Shown here in pieces: positions 54,363 to 63,507 of a stretch of DNA of 64,000 bases. The stretch lies in assembly GCA_963669295.1 (NCBI GenBank), contig OY769938.1:434001-498000 (forward strand), read 5' to 3'. Both the position numbers and the translations under genes were made by a program. The notes beneath the pieces are model-generated. The model was given only the letters and a program-made list of their open reading frames with translations, searched no databases and was not told the DNA's origin. How positions within the stretch are numbered: the first letter of the stretch is position 1; the number at the start of each line of letters is the position of its first letter. This DNA comes from G963669295 sp963669295. Lineage in GTDB: Bacteria; Bacteroidota; Bacteroidia; Flavobacteriales_D; CALLUQ01.

Positions 54363-54754
54363 ATTGTTTTAACACCACAAAATTATCTTCAGCAAACAGG
54401 GCAGGCTTCACGAAAACCACCCTTTCCTTATTGTTCACTACTTCAGGCCTTGTAAGGCTTACTCATATTGATGCATAGCATGCTCGAGTAGGAATAAGGA
54501 ATTTCATTTTCGAAGTAAAGAAAGTTGCTTTCCGGATTGTGAAAACCATTTTCGAGTTTAAGAAAGTTGCTTTCCAGATTGCGAAAAACTTTTTCGAGTT
54601 TAAGAAAGTTGCTTTCCGGATTGCGAAAAACTTTTTCGAGTTTAAGAAAGTTACTTTCCAGATTGCGAAAAACTTTTTCGAGGTTAAACGTTCATAATTC
54701 TGGTAAAGACAACGATTGTTGTGACATGCAAGTTCGGATGGGGGAACCTACTGG
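54363..54754. other. Intergenic region dominated by a 42-bp tandem repeat
   Basis: No gene is supported in these 392 bases. A short palindrome (GCCTT-GT-AAGGC) lies near 54447. The repeat occupies about 54506-54687. Open frames crossing it on either strand (for example from a TTG at 54567) exist only because the unit length is a multiple of three. Confidence 0.6.
54506..54687. repeat. Four copies of a 42-bp tandem repeat with internal palindromes
   Basis: The core GAAAGTTGCTTTCC begins at 54520, 54562, 54604 and 54646, an exact 42-base period. Each unit contains two inverted repeats: GAAAG-TTG-CTTTC, and in the third and fourth spacers CGAAAAA-C-TTTTTCG. The copies differ at a few sites (CCGG/CCAG; the first spacer is most diverged). 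On the minus strand the unit would read as a 14-residue repeat, but there is no usable start codon in that frame. Confidence 0.8.
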
Positions 54755-55606
54755 CTAATCGGCATAAAAATCGGGCGTTTCCATGCCTTCATTCAGCTTT
54801 GCATAGCCCCCTACGATGCGTACTTTGGTATACCCTTCTGCTGCCGTTTCAGCAATACTCCACTTCTTTGCATAGTGATCACCATTTACCCCAGAGTATT
54901 TGTTGAAGATCACCCTGGGATTCTTTTCCCATGAAAAATCTTTGGTTACATACGCCAGGTTTTTCAATCCTTTAACCGTGATGTCCTTTACTGCATGCCC
55001 CGCTATGGCCATCCGAATTTCGTAGTCGTGGTCTTCGTACCCCACCCCGGGAAAACGCTCATCGAACCAACCGTATTGCTGTACGGTAGCTTTAGCGGTA
55101 AGAAAATGACTCCAACTGGCATTCATAATGGCTACATCGTGCTGCAGTACCCCACTCTTTTCGAGGTGCTGGCGGAAGTTAGGGGCCAGCTTAATGTCGT
55201 CGTTAAAAATAAAGTTCTTTGGGGTGGGCGAATGAATGATCAATTGGTTCCACAGCTTGCTTAAGCTTTGTCCTTCATTATAGGTAATGGCAATCACATT
55301 GGTGTATTGCGCTAAAAAGGCCTGTACTTCTTTGAGGTAAGCGGCTTGTTTTTCCTGGTCGTAATACCCATTGATCGCCACCACAATGTGCGTATCTGGA
55401 AACAGTGCGGTAAGTTGACGCATGAGGGGAATGAAATGGATGTGATAACGGTTAATGTAAGTTACCACCCCGATGCTATAAGCGGTATTGCTTACTTGTT
55501 GTGCTTGATAACGCCTGCCCCATAATTTCCACCCCAGGCCAATCCACCACCACACCAATTCGTGCATTCCTTTTTTTATGAAGCGCAAAACCTTTCCCAT
55601 TACCAT
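54755..55606 (-). CDS. GT-A type glycosyltransferase-like protein
   Basis: The 283-residue protein has a GT2-like Rossmann start (YSIGVVTYINRYHIHFIPLM), a VVAINGYYD strand and an acidic FIFNDDIKL motif near residue 150 that could serve as the DXD-type metal site. Then comes YGWFDERFPGVGYEDHDYEIR, the ED acceptor-side motif seen in GT2 enzymes. The first ~35 residues are basic and aromatic and may touch the membrane. It overlaps the GT4 gene by 7 bases, so they are coupled. Confidence 0.7.
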   Translation of the reverse strand: MVMGKVLRFIKKGMHELVWWWIGLGWKLWGRRYQAQQVSNTAYSIGVVTYINRYHIHFIPLMRQLTALFPDTHIVVAINGYYDQEKQAAYLKEVQAFLAQYTNVIAITYNEGQSLSKLWNQLIIHSPTPKNFIFNDDIKLAPNFRQHLEKSGVLQHDVAIMNASWSHFLTAKATVQQYGWFDERFPGVGYEDHDYEIRMAIAGHAVKDITVKGLKNLAYVTKDFSWEKNPRVIFNKYSGVNGDHYAKKWSIAETAAEGYTKVRIVGGYAKLNEGMETPDFYAD

Positions 55607-56766
55607 CCCATTGTATTGTTGATCTTATCGTTGAGTCGATCTGTAATTTTCGACCAGTAAAACGTTTCCGTATGTTGTATAATCGCCTCGTATTTTGCTT
55701 CAAGACAGCTTTGATCGTTGATGTGTGCTTGCAGTTTCACAGCCAGGCCTTCGGCATCATCTACCTCTACCTTTTCGCCATACTTTTCGTTGTTACTCAA
55801 CAGGTCGAAACTCGACATGCCCGTAGTACCCAGTATGTAATTGCCAAAATACATCGCTTCCACAAAGGCGATTCCAAACGATTCGAAAGGCGATGTTAAG
55901 CAAAACAGTTTTGCTCGGTTGTAATAACTGTACAACAATTTGCGGTTGTATACCGCCCCGGTAAACACCAGCTTATCGCGCAAGTGTGGATAAGCATTTA
56001 AAAACTCTTCCTTCAAATCGTTGAATGCCGGTTCAACCGGCCCTACAAAGTATACTTTCCAATCGTTGAGTTTTACTTGCGCCAGTGCCTTGAGCAACAT
56101 TTCGTGGTTTTTCTCTTTCGACCCAATGCGCCCTACGGTAAGCAAGATGTTTTCCTTTTTTTGCCAGGGCAGTGGTGTTCCCAACATGGCTTTGAGGTAA
56201 AAATCGTTGACCCCGTTGGGTACCAATAGCACCTTATCTTTAATATGAGGGTACAGTTGTTGTAACAAGTCAACACTTTTGGGGTTCTCGCAAGAAAACA
56301 CATCTGCCTTTTTGAGGAAACGTCTTTCAGCTTGCTTTAACACAGCATTCTTTAGCTTCTTTTTTGAGTGCTGAAACCCTTGCTGCAACTGTTCGTTGTA
56401 CACATCCATCTTCACATACAAACAACCTTTGGGGTTGAGCTTTTTGTAGAGCATGCCATAAAACATGGTTTCTTTGGTAAAATGGTAAAGGTTGAGCACG
56501 TCAATGTTTTTTGCTTCTCGTCGCAAGTAAGTAATCACCGCCTTTTCCATGAACGATGTTTTGCCCGTGTTTTCTAAAAACAACAATTTCAACCCTTGCA
56601 CCTCCCCTTCTAAATTCGGGTACTCAGCACTGTTTTGATAAGCCACCAGAGTAGATGCATAGCCGTGGCGCTTGTACATAAAATAAGGGATTTGCCCGAT
56701 GTCTTTTACCAGGTGCACATTTTCACTTACCGGAAATATGGTGACGAATTGTCGTTTCAATGCCAT
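55600..56766 (-). CDS. Glycosyltransferase family 4
   Basis: The 388-residue GT-B protein has a C-terminal domain with ILLTVGRIGSKEKNHEMLLKAL near residue 210 and an intact E-x7-E in FESFGIAFVEAMYFG. The acceptor domain is less typical (LVKDIGQIPYFMYKRHGYAS). It is the first gene of a two-gene minus-strand unit and is divergent from the + strand cassette beginning near 56.8 kb. Confidence 0.85.
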   Translation of the reverse strand: MALKRQFVTIFPVSENVHLVKDIGQIPYFMYKRHGYASTLVAYQNSAEYPNLEGEVQGLKLLFLENTGKTSFMEKAVITYLRREAKNIDVLNLYHFTKETMFYGMLYKKLNPKGCLYVKMDVYNEQLQQGFQHSKKKLKNAVLKQAERRFLKKADVFSCENPKSVDLLQQLYPHIKDKVLLVPNGVNDFYLKAMLGTPLPWQKKENILLTVGRIGSKEKNHEMLLKALAQVKLNDWKVYFVGPVEPAFNDLKEEFLNAYPHLRDKLVFTGAVYNRKLLYSYYNRAKLFCLTSPFESFGIAFVEAMYFGNYILGTTGMSSFDLLSNNEKYGEKVEVDDAEGLAVKLQAHINDQSCLEAKYEAIIQHTETFYWSKITDRLNDKINNTMGW

Positions 56767-56845
56767 TGTTTAGCTTACTAAAAAAGTAAAATTAACTGTT
56801 TTGCTCGCGAAAGGGGTAGGCTTTTTATCCTTAATTTTATTCACA

Positions 56846-57307
56846 GTGAATAGAGTACACGAATATTCGAATATTGCGCATGGCCAGTGGACCTTTGCCC
56901 GCGTGCATTTGGCAATTACTGCTCACCGTACAACTACGCACCGGGTAGTGGATGCCTGTTGCGGACAATTGAGCGAGTTGGAAAAAGACCACACCCTTGA
57001 GGGCATGGAATATGCTTCATCCGATGGGTTTTTGCCATGGAAAAAAGGGGCCGAACATGGTATTTTATTCGCCCTTGCTGTTGCACAACCAACATTGTAT
57101 TATACCATATCGGTACTTGAAATAATGGGCACCGATGGGGTGCATACTAATCCTACTGTAGTTGGCGTTGCTGCTGCTCGAACCGTTTGGAAAGCACTTG
57201 ATTACACCCCCGCTAAAAACCTGGATATCCACCTCGAAACAATGGTTACAAACAGTTGGGAAGCTCCCGAAGAATTGCCAAATTTTACTACTTTGCTGCC
57301 GCAATGA
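56846..57307 (+). CDS. Unrecognised protein coupled to a sulfotransferase
   Basis: The protein is about 153 residues from a GTG at 56846; a TTG at 56801 would add 15 hydrophobic residues that probably translate leader sequence. I do not recognise the family. The sequence is compact and soluble, with several His/Cys near the start (AHRTTTHRVVDACCG) and a Trp-Lys segment (DGFLPWKKGAEHG). Its stop overlaps the ATG of the sulfotransferase gene (ATGA), so the two are translated together. That coupling argues that it is real and may act with the sulfotransferase. Confidence 0.5.
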   Translation: MNRVHEYSNIAHGQWTFARVHLAITAHRTTTHRVVDACCGQLSELEKDHTLEGMEYASSDGFLPWKKGAEHGILFALAVAQPTLYYTISVLEIMGTDGVHTNPTVVGVAAARTVWKALDYTPAKNLDIHLETMVTNSWEAPEELPNFTTLLPQ

Positions 57308-58254
57308 CACAGCACTTCCTCCATATTGGCATGCCCCGTACCGGCACTTCTTTTCTACAACAAAAGGTATTTCCAAAGGTGGAAGGGCTTTCTTTTTACG
57401 GACTGGAAACGACCCACTCGTCGGTAGCATTTAACAAAATGCAGTATGCTGATGACACCTTGTATGATGCCAATGAGTTTGCCGCAGCGGTGAATGCATT
57501 ACAAGGCGAAAAGGTATTGCTATCGAACGAGAATTTTATTGGCCAATCGGTATATTTCAACCACATCAATCGCACTGCTATTGCAAAACGATTGCATGCA
57601 GCCATGCCACAAGCCACGGTAATTTTGTTTTTACGCAACCAACCCGACTTGTTAAAATCGTTGTACTCCATTGCCCTGCATTGGAAAGAAGATAAAACAT
57701 TGGAAGAATTTGTGTGGAATGGTGCGATCGACCACCACCGTACTAAGGTAGGCACGGGCGGCGCCCTTCCCTCCTACTTCAATACCACCGATGGGCACGA
57801 GCAACTCGATGGATACTTGTATGGTCCGTTGATTGAATTGTACAAAGGCCTGTTTCCCAACGTAGAAGTCTTGCTGTACGAAGATTTACTGTTTAACCCC
57901 ACAAAGGTGCGGCAACGGCTGGAAACCATTTTGGGTGTTGCTTTTAGCGAAGAGGTACGCCAGACATTTGAGCGCAAAGAAAAGGTACACCAGGGCGTAG
58001 GTAGCGTACAAGCCCAGCGGTTGCGCAAACTTAATCGCTATCATGGCCTGGCTCATGGAAGCACCAACAAGCAACGCCTTTACAACAAACGCAAAAGAAG
58101 TATTTTACAACAAACAGATGGGAGTGCATTGGCTTTCCCGGCATCGTTACACACTACCATTCTTAACTTTTATAGAGCACACAACCAACAACTGGCTGAA
58201 AAATATCCTGAACTGGAATTGAGTCGTTATGCCCATTTGTACTTTCCCGATTAA
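57304..58254 (+). CDS. Sulfotransferase-family protein
   Basis: The 316-residue protein starts at the ATG at 57304 because the phosphosulfate-binding loop HIGMPRTGTSFLQQ then sits at residues 7-20, as in the family; a longer frame from 57256 runs into the upstream gene. A second family segment, VILFLRNQPDLLKSLYS near residue 105, matches the 3'-phosphate-binding (3'-PB-type) region. It would transfer sulfate from PAPS to a glycan hydroxyl. It overlaps both neighbours in the unknown / sulfotransferase / FkbM cassette. Confidence 0.82.
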   Translation: MTQHFLHIGMPRTGTSFLQQKVFPKVEGLSFYGLETTHSSVAFNKMQYADDTLYDANEFAAAVNALQGEKVLLSNENFIGQSVYFNHINRTAIAKRLHAAMPQATVILFLRNQPDLLKSLYSIALHWKEDKTLEEFVWNGAIDHHRTKVGTGGALPSYFNTTDGHEQLDGYLYGPLIELYKGLFPNVEVLLYEDLLFNPTKVRQRLETILGVAFSEEVRQTFERKEKVHQGVGSVQAQRLRKLNRYHGLAHGSTNKQRLYNKRKRSILQQTDGSALAFPASLHTTILNFYRAHNQQLAEKYPELELSRYAHLYFPD

Positions 58255-58949
58255 TGCTATTTTTGCCACGAATGAAATCCAACTACTTCTCGCAAAACGG
58301 ACAGGATCGCTACCTCGATCGACGCATCTTTAAAAAGAAAGAAGGCGGCTTTTTTGTAGACATTGGTGCCCACAATGGCATTACGTTTAGCAATACCTAC
58401 TTTTTTGAAAAACACCGCAACTGGAAAGGCATTTGCATTGAGCCTATTCCCGAAGTTTTTGCCGAGTTGGATGCCAATAGAAATTGCATCAAAGTAAATG
58501 GGTGCATTGCTAAAACAGTAGGCACCGCCTCCTTTTTGCGGGTAAAAGGAGAAGTAGTAGACACCGAAATGTTGAGTGGCCTGGTGGCTGAATACGACGA
58601 CCGGCATTTGGCTCGTATTGATCGAGAATTGAAAGAGTATGGTGGCACGAAGGAAGAAATTCAAGTGCAGTGCTTCCACCTCAACGAGCTGCTTGAACAA
58701 CACCAGGTGAGTGAGGTAGACTACATCAGCATCGACACCGAGGGCAACGAATTAGCCATTCTCGAATCTATCGACTACAGTGCCTGTAAGATTAATGTGC
58801 TATCGGTTGAAAACAATTACAACACACCAGCCATACGCGAATTCATGGAGTACAAAGGCTATATCATGGTAAAGAAGTTGGAGGTAGACGAAATTTACAT
58901 GCCCAAGGCCGATGTAGGGTTATGGAAGCAGGTATTCCGATCGGTATAA
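58254..58949 (+). CDS. FkbM-family methyltransferase
   Basis: The 231-residue protein has motif I FFVDIGAHNGITFSNT at ~34-49, GICIEPIPEVFAELDANR (acidic loop II) and the later VDYISIDTEGNELAIL near residue 165, the FkbM signature. It O-methylates a sugar or related hydroxyl. Its ATG overlaps the sulfotransferase stop (TAATG type). It ends one base before the convergent flippase gene's stop. Confidence 0.85.
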   Translation: MLFLPRMKSNYFSQNGQDRYLDRRIFKKKEGGFFVDIGAHNGITFSNTYFFEKHRNWKGICIEPIPEVFAELDANRNCIKVNGCIAKTVGTASFLRVKGEVVDTEMLSGLVAEYDDRHLARIDRELKEYGGTKEEIQVQCFHLNELLEQHQVSEVDYISIDTEGNELAILESIDYSACKINVLSVENNYNTPAIREFMEYKGYIMVKKLEVDEIYMPKADVGLWKQVFRSV

Positions 58950-58950
58950 C

Positions 58951-60306
58951 CTATTTATTCCAAATCCCTTTTGCCGTTCCGCTTACAATCTTTTTGAACT
59001 GAATGGGCTGAATAATGGCTCGCGGGAATACACACACACACGATGCCAAAATAACACCTGCACTGCCCAGTTCCAGGTATTTGGCAAAGTAGATGGAAAG
59101 AGGAATGTTTACCACACTCACAAAAACAGCATGGTACAAACTGATTCTAATCTTCCCTACTCCGCTTAAAAAGTTGGCAAAAATCATGGTACTGGTACTA
59201 AGCGTTACCCATACCGCCATAAACAACGACAGTAAAAAAGTAACTTCAATCTCTTCTCCAACCCACAACAGGTATACCCAATCGGCCAGGGCCAGCATTA
59301 CCCCAATGCCTATCACTACCAACACCCAAAGTTTAAGCACCTTGCGGGTGGTATTCCTGATCCACACCATATCGTTTTTGTGGTATGCTTCTGTATAAGC
59401 CGACCAAAAGGGGGTGGTAATGATGGTAAACACCATAGTGGTAATGCCAAAATAACGGTAAGCAATGTTGTAGGCAGGCACCTCCTGTGGTCCATCGAGT
59501 TGGGTAATGATCATATTGTCGGTCATAAACACAATGAGGGCAGCCCCTTGCAATACAAAAAACTGAAACCCAAGGCTCAGCAATTCGCGCGATTGCTTGA
59601 AGTTAACATGTTTCAACGAAGGAGCATACGCCTTATATCGACCCGAAAACAAAAAGAAGGACACCACAAGAGGCACCACAAAATTGATGGCTCCAATGGC
59701 AATGCCCAGATAAAGCAACGAGCTTTCGGTAGTTTTGTAAAGAACAAATACCACCACTAACCCCAACAAGCTACCAAGGGTATTGATGGCACTGCTTAAT
59801 GCCGGACGCTGATCGGCAATGAGCACCATTTTAATGAGCTGCACCACAAACTGCACGCAAAAAAAAGCAAACACAATAAACACCAGGGTACCCACCTCTT
59901 CTACCATGCCTGGCGGTGTATTTAAAATAGCTCCCCAATCCAAAAAACGGTGTACCACAAAAAACACGATGAATAAAACCACTGAAATGATGGTAAGGAT
60001 AGCATAGGTGGTACTCACATAGCTTTTAGCCAATGCTGTATCGCCCTTGGCGCGTGCCTCGGCAAACTTGTTACGCAACCCGTTGCCCAGGCCGATATCA
60101 AAAAAGGCAAACCAGCCGATCACCGAACTTAAGGTAAGCCAAATGCCAAACTTCTCTTCGCTAAGGTAAGCCAGGTAAAGGGGCACCACCACAAAGCTAA
60201 TGGCCATGCTAATCCCCTTGAGCACCAGCGAGGCCACTATATGTTTTTTGGCCTTCAGGCTACGGTTGTGGCCTTCGGTAAAAAATGCCTTGAAGGAGTT
60301 GAACAT
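58951..60306 (-). CDS. wzx: Polysaccharide flippase (Wzx-like, MATE/MVF superfamily)
   Basis: The 451-residue protein has 12-14 hydrophobic segments and the family opening (VASLVLKGISMAISFVVVPLYLAYLSEEKFG). Charged loops such as DIGLGNGLRNKFAEA match RfbX/Wzx and related lipid-linked-oligosaccharide exporters. It flips undecaprenyl-linked repeat units across the inner membrane. Its start overlaps the Wzc stop, so it belongs to the Wza-Wzc-Wzx export unit. Confidence 0.82.
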   Translation of the reverse strand: MFNSFKAFFTEGHNRSLKAKKHIVASLVLKGISMAISFVVVPLYLAYLSEEKFGIWLTLSSVIGWFAFFDIGLGNGLRNKFAEARAKGDTALAKSYVSTTYAILTIISVVLFIVFFVVHRFLDWGAILNTPPGMVEEVGTLVFIVFAFFCVQFVVQLIKMVLIADQRPALSSAINTLGSLLGLVVVFVLYKTTESSLLYLGIAIGAINFVVPLVVSFFLFSGRYKAYAPSLKHVNFKQSRELLSLGFQFFVLQGAALIVFMTDNMIITQLDGPQEVPAYNIAYRYFGITTMVFTIITTPFWSAYTEAYHKNDMVWIRNTTRKVLKLWVLVVIGIGVMLALADWVYLLWVGEEIEVTFLLSLFMAVWVTLSTSTMIFANFLSGVGKIRISLYHAVFVSVVNIPLSIYFAKYLELGSAGVILASCVCVFPRAIIQPIQFKKIVSGTAKGIWNK

Positions 60307-62726
60307 TATCCTTTCTTGAAAATTTTGCCTAATCGTGCAAAGAAGCCGGTTTTCTTATTCCCTTCTTCGTAGTACCCGTAGCCATAACCGTAGCCATAGC
60401 CGTAGCCATAACCGTAGCCATAGCCATACTTACCTCCGTCTGTTTTTACAGCATTGAATAAAATGGAAAGGTTATCGAATTTGCCCTGGGTATAGATGTC
60501 GTTGATGTGCTGTAGATGCTGTTTCTTGGTCACCCCTTGCCGTACCACAAAAATGTTGGTGTCTGAAAACTTGGTAAGAATCAGGCCATCAGTTACCAGG
60601 CCAATAGGAGGCGTATCAATTACCACATGATCGTAATGCTCTTTCGCAAAATTCATCAGGTCTTCCATCTTCTGTGTCATGATCAACTCCGAAGGGTTGG
60701 GAGGCACAGGGCCGGAAGTAATGATGTCGAGGTTTTCATTCACCCCCGAATTTTGTACAATGTCTTGTGCTTCTGCAGCACCTATTAAGTAGGTGCTTAC
60801 CCCTTTGTCGTTCGAAAGGCCAAAGTCATCAATGATTTTGGGTTTCCTTAAATCCAGTCCAATCAATACTGTTTTCTTACCCGACAACGCAAAGATGGTA
60901 GATAGGTTAATGGCCGTAAATGTTTTTCCTTCTGTACCAATGGAAGAGGTAATGAGGGTTACTTTTTGCTCGCGATCGGCATTAAAATACTTGAGGTTGG
61001 TACGTACTGCCCGAAAGGCTTCTGCTATAGCCGACTTGGGTTTTTCATGAATCACCAAATTGGTATCGGAGGTGTTGTACCCTACAATGCCCAATACCGG
61101 AATTTTAGTCATCTTACTAATCACAGAACGGTCGGTTACCGTATCATTTAGCTTCTCGCGCAGGTAAATGTATATAAGGGGCAATAACAAACTAAACACT
61201 AGCGCAATGGAATAGTACTTACTGGGTTTAGGGCGTATCGGAGCCTTTGAACTTACTGCCCGGTCTACAATACGGTTATCGGATTCGGCCGCTTCCAGCG
61301 CAATCGAAATTTCAGCCTGCTTCTGCAGCAAGTATACATACAACCCTTGTTGAATGTTAAACTGACGTTCGATGTCAAGTATTTCCCGCTCCTTGGTAGG
61401 AATCGATTCAATTTCAGATTTCAGCCGTTCCAATTCTTTCTCAAACTCCTTGCGGGTATTTTCATAACCAGTCCGCACATTTCTGATGTTTTCAATCAGC
61501 GATTGTGTAGTGTTTTCAATTTGCTGATTCAACTGTACCAACAATGGGTTTTGCTCTTCCGAAGAAAGCACCATACGCCCTTTCTCGGCTTCCAAATCGG
61601 CCAACTCACTAATGAGCTTTAACAGCAAAGGATCGCTGATGTCGAGCGTAGAAGGCGACAGGTTGGAAATGCTGCGATGCTCCACCACATAATCGAACAA
61701 AATGTTGATGAAGTTTACCTGGGTATTGACCTTCGAAATCTTACTGTCGATTTCTTTTATACGTTCTAAAGTAAGCTTCGATTCTGTGCTTAAATCAATA
61801 ATGCCTTTTTGCACTTTGTAATCTTCGCGCGCTGTTTCAATGGTTGTTAAGCGCTCCGAAATGTCCTTCAACTGCTTGTCGATGAACTCCGAAGTATTGG
61901 TGCCTATTTTATTCTTTTGCTCAATGTCGCTCTTCAGGTATACATCTACCAGTTTGTTTAAAAAGTCGATGGCTTTTGGTGGTACCGCATGTTCCATTCC
62001 AATCACCAACACAGTAGATTCGCTACGCGCCAGCTCCACCTGCAACAATCCTAAAAATTGATTCACATTATTGGCCACAGAATGGAAGTTTACCCGAAAC
62101 TTGCGGTCCGAAAATTTAGGCAAATCAAATACTGTAGGATCAATACCCTCCCGGTAACTAATGGTAAATGTACCAATGTCGTTGACTACCCGGTCGCCAA
62201 ATTTGTGCTGCTCTGTACGCTCTGTATCGTCTTGCAACGTATACGATAATACATAGGTGTTATTATCGTCCAACACCTCAATGTTGTAATCGTAGTAATA
62301 GGCAATGAGGTTTAGGGTATCATATTTTAATTCAAAGGGGCATTCTTTATAAATCTCACTCACCTTTATATCGCCCACCAAAAAGTACGACACATCAAAC
62401 TCCAATTCGCGCATCACCTTCTCGAACAAGCTGCGCGAACGAATGATTTCGATCTCGTTTTCGATGTTTTTCTTGGTAGGTTTGATGTCAAGGTCTTCCA
62501 ACAAATCTTGCGCTCCATAATTGGCTGCGCGTTCATCTTTAATCAACAATTTGCAGGTAACACGATAAACGGGAGTAGAATACCAATTGTAGTAATAAGC
62601 AAAAGTAAGGGCCAGAGGTACCGTAATTAAAAACAAATACCAATAGCGCAGGTATTTGAAAAAGAAATACTTAAGATCGAATTCCTTTTCCTCCACAAAC
62701 TCTTCCATCTCCTGGTTATTGCTCAT
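60306..62726 (-). CDS. wzc: Wzc-like polysaccharide co-polymerase / tyrosine autokinase
   Basis: The 806-residue protein has an N-terminal membrane segment near residue 35 (YWYLFLITVPLALTFAYYY). A large periplasmic domain with long coiled coils (~270-470) and a PIRPKPSKYYSIALVFSLLLPLIYIYL second membrane segment near 510 follow. The BY-kinase domain has SSIGTEGKT (Walker A, near 595), VLIGLDLRKP (Walker A', near 620) and VVIDTPP (Walker B, near 700). The tail has nine Tyr-Gly pairs plus Tyr-Tyr, then a basic end. It controls chain length and export with Wza. Confidence 0.9.
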   Translation of the reverse strand: MSNNQEMEEFVEEKEFDLKYFFFKYLRYWYLFLITVPLALTFAYYYNWYSTPVYRVTCKLLIKDERAANYGAQDLLEDLDIKPTKKNIENEIEIIRSRSLFEKVMRELEFDVSYFLVGDIKVSEIYKECPFELKYDTLNLIAYYYDYNIEVLDDNNTYVLSYTLQDDTERTEQHKFGDRVVNDIGTFTISYREGIDPTVFDLPKFSDRKFRVNFHSVANNVNQFLGLLQVELARSESTVLVIGMEHAVPPKAIDFLNKLVDVYLKSDIEQKNKIGTNTSEFIDKQLKDISERLTTIETAREDYKVQKGIIDLSTESKLTLERIKEIDSKISKVNTQVNFINILFDYVVEHRSISNLSPSTLDISDPLLLKLISELADLEAEKGRMVLSSEEQNPLLVQLNQQIENTTQSLIENIRNVRTGYENTRKEFEKELERLKSEIESIPTKEREILDIERQFNIQQGLYVYLLQKQAEISIALEAAESDNRIVDRAVSSKAPIRPKPSKYYSIALVFSLLLPLIYIYLREKLNDTVTDRSVISKMTKIPVLGIVGYNTSDTNLVIHEKPKSAIAEAFRAVRTNLKYFNADREQKVTLITSSIGTEGKTFTAINLSTIFALSGKKTVLIGLDLRKPKIIDDFGLSNDKGVSTYLIGAAEAQDIVQNSGVNENLDIITSGPVPPNPSELIMTQKMEDLMNFAKEHYDHVVIDTPPIGLVTDGLILTKFSDTNIFVVRQGVTKKQHLQHINDIYTQGKFDNLSILFNAVKTDGGKYGYGYGYGYGYGYGYGYGYYEEGNKKTGFFARLGKIFKKG
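60369..60428 (-). repeat. Short repeat encoding nine Tyr-Gly pairs at the Wzc C-terminus
   Basis: Sixty bases encode YG repeated nine times and then YY, using alternating TAT/TAC and GGC/GGT codons, so the DNA is a 6-base (nearly 12-base) repeat. The unit length keeps the frame, so slippage would change only the number of tyrosines. All 11 tyrosines lie where BY-kinases autophosphorylate. Confidence 0.85.
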
Positions 62727-62765
62727 CCTGTTGTTTAGTTTCTACACAAATATATCATTCGTCTA

Positions 62766-63506
62766 TTACCGACCAAAAGCCGTTACCATAACCGTTACAA
62801 ATGTTAGCGAACTTAAAATGATCGGAATGATTCTATACGCATTATCGTCGCTAGAGGTTCGCCCTTTCGACGGCTCCACATAAATTACATCATTATTTTT
62901 GAGGTAATAAGCGCTCGACCCAATAAAATCTTTGGAGGTAAGGTCTACCAAATGAAACTCTTGTTTCTCCTCTTTTTTTCTAATAATTTGAATGGTTTGG
63001 CGGTTGCCAAAAATGGTAAGATCGCCTGCCAACCCCAAGGCTTCTAACACAGTAGCGCTTTCATTGGCAATGCTATACACCCCTGGGCGGGTGACCTCTC
63101 CCAACACGGTTACCCTGAAATTCACAAAGCGCACATTCACTGTAGGCTGCTTCACGTACTTTGCTACCTCTTCTTTAATAATTGCCTTCACCTCGGTAGT
63201 GGTTTTTCCCATAACCTGCAATGTGCCAATCAGCGGAATTTCAATATTACCATCAATATCAACCAGGTATGAATTGGAAGAATAATTAGGGTCGGGAATG
63301 TTAGAGTTAAGGTCGAAGAGTTTATTTGCTTCCTCGCTCAAGCTGCTAATCGATACCGAAATGATATCATTGGGCTGAATGGTAGAAATGTAGTTGCTTG
63401 CCATTTCACTTCTGGGAGCACCGTCCTGGAAATAAGCAATCTTTTTATGCGGCACACATGATGGAAGTACCAGGCACAATACCAAAAAGTAAATCAGTTG
63501 TTTCAT
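62766..63506 (-). CDS. wza: Wza-like polysaccharide export lipoprotein
   Basis: The 246-residue protein has a lipoprotein signal ending in LPSC (cysteine near residue 17). Its polysaccharide-export domain contains IQPNDIISVSI near residue 43 and YLVDIDGNIEIPLIGTLQVMGKT, and one SLBB-type segment follows (VTVLGEVTRPGVYSI). A short C-terminal hydrophobic helix (IIPIILSSLTFVTVMV) may span the outer membrane. The order (Wza, then Wzc after 39 bases) is the usual export pair. Confidence 0.88.
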   Translation of the reverse strand: MKQLIYFLVLCLVLPSCVPHKKIAYFQDGAPRSEMASNYISTIQPNDIISVSISSLSEEANKLFDLNSNIPDPNYSSNSYLVDIDGNIEIPLIGTLQVMGKTTTEVKAIIKEEVAKYVKQPTVNVRFVNFRVTVLGEVTRPGVYSIANESATVLEALGLAGDLTIFGNRQTIQIIRKKEEKQEFHLVDLTSKDFIGSSAYYLKNNDVIYVEPSKGRTSSDDNAYRIIPIILSSLTFVTVMVTAFGR

Positions 63507-63507
63507 C

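Noticed and set aside
54450..54680. Minus-strand frame through the repeats reading as a 14-residue repeat protein
   Set aside because: A stop lies just upstream of the repeats and no usable start codon occurs before the last third, so translation is not supported.
54506..54687. CRISPR array
   Set aside because: The repeats are directly adjacent with no unique spacers, and no cas gene is present.
54567..54758. Open frame of 63 codons over the 42-bp repeats
   Set aside because: It begins at a TTG inside a repeat unit, has highly repetitive composition, and exists because the repeat length is divisible by three.
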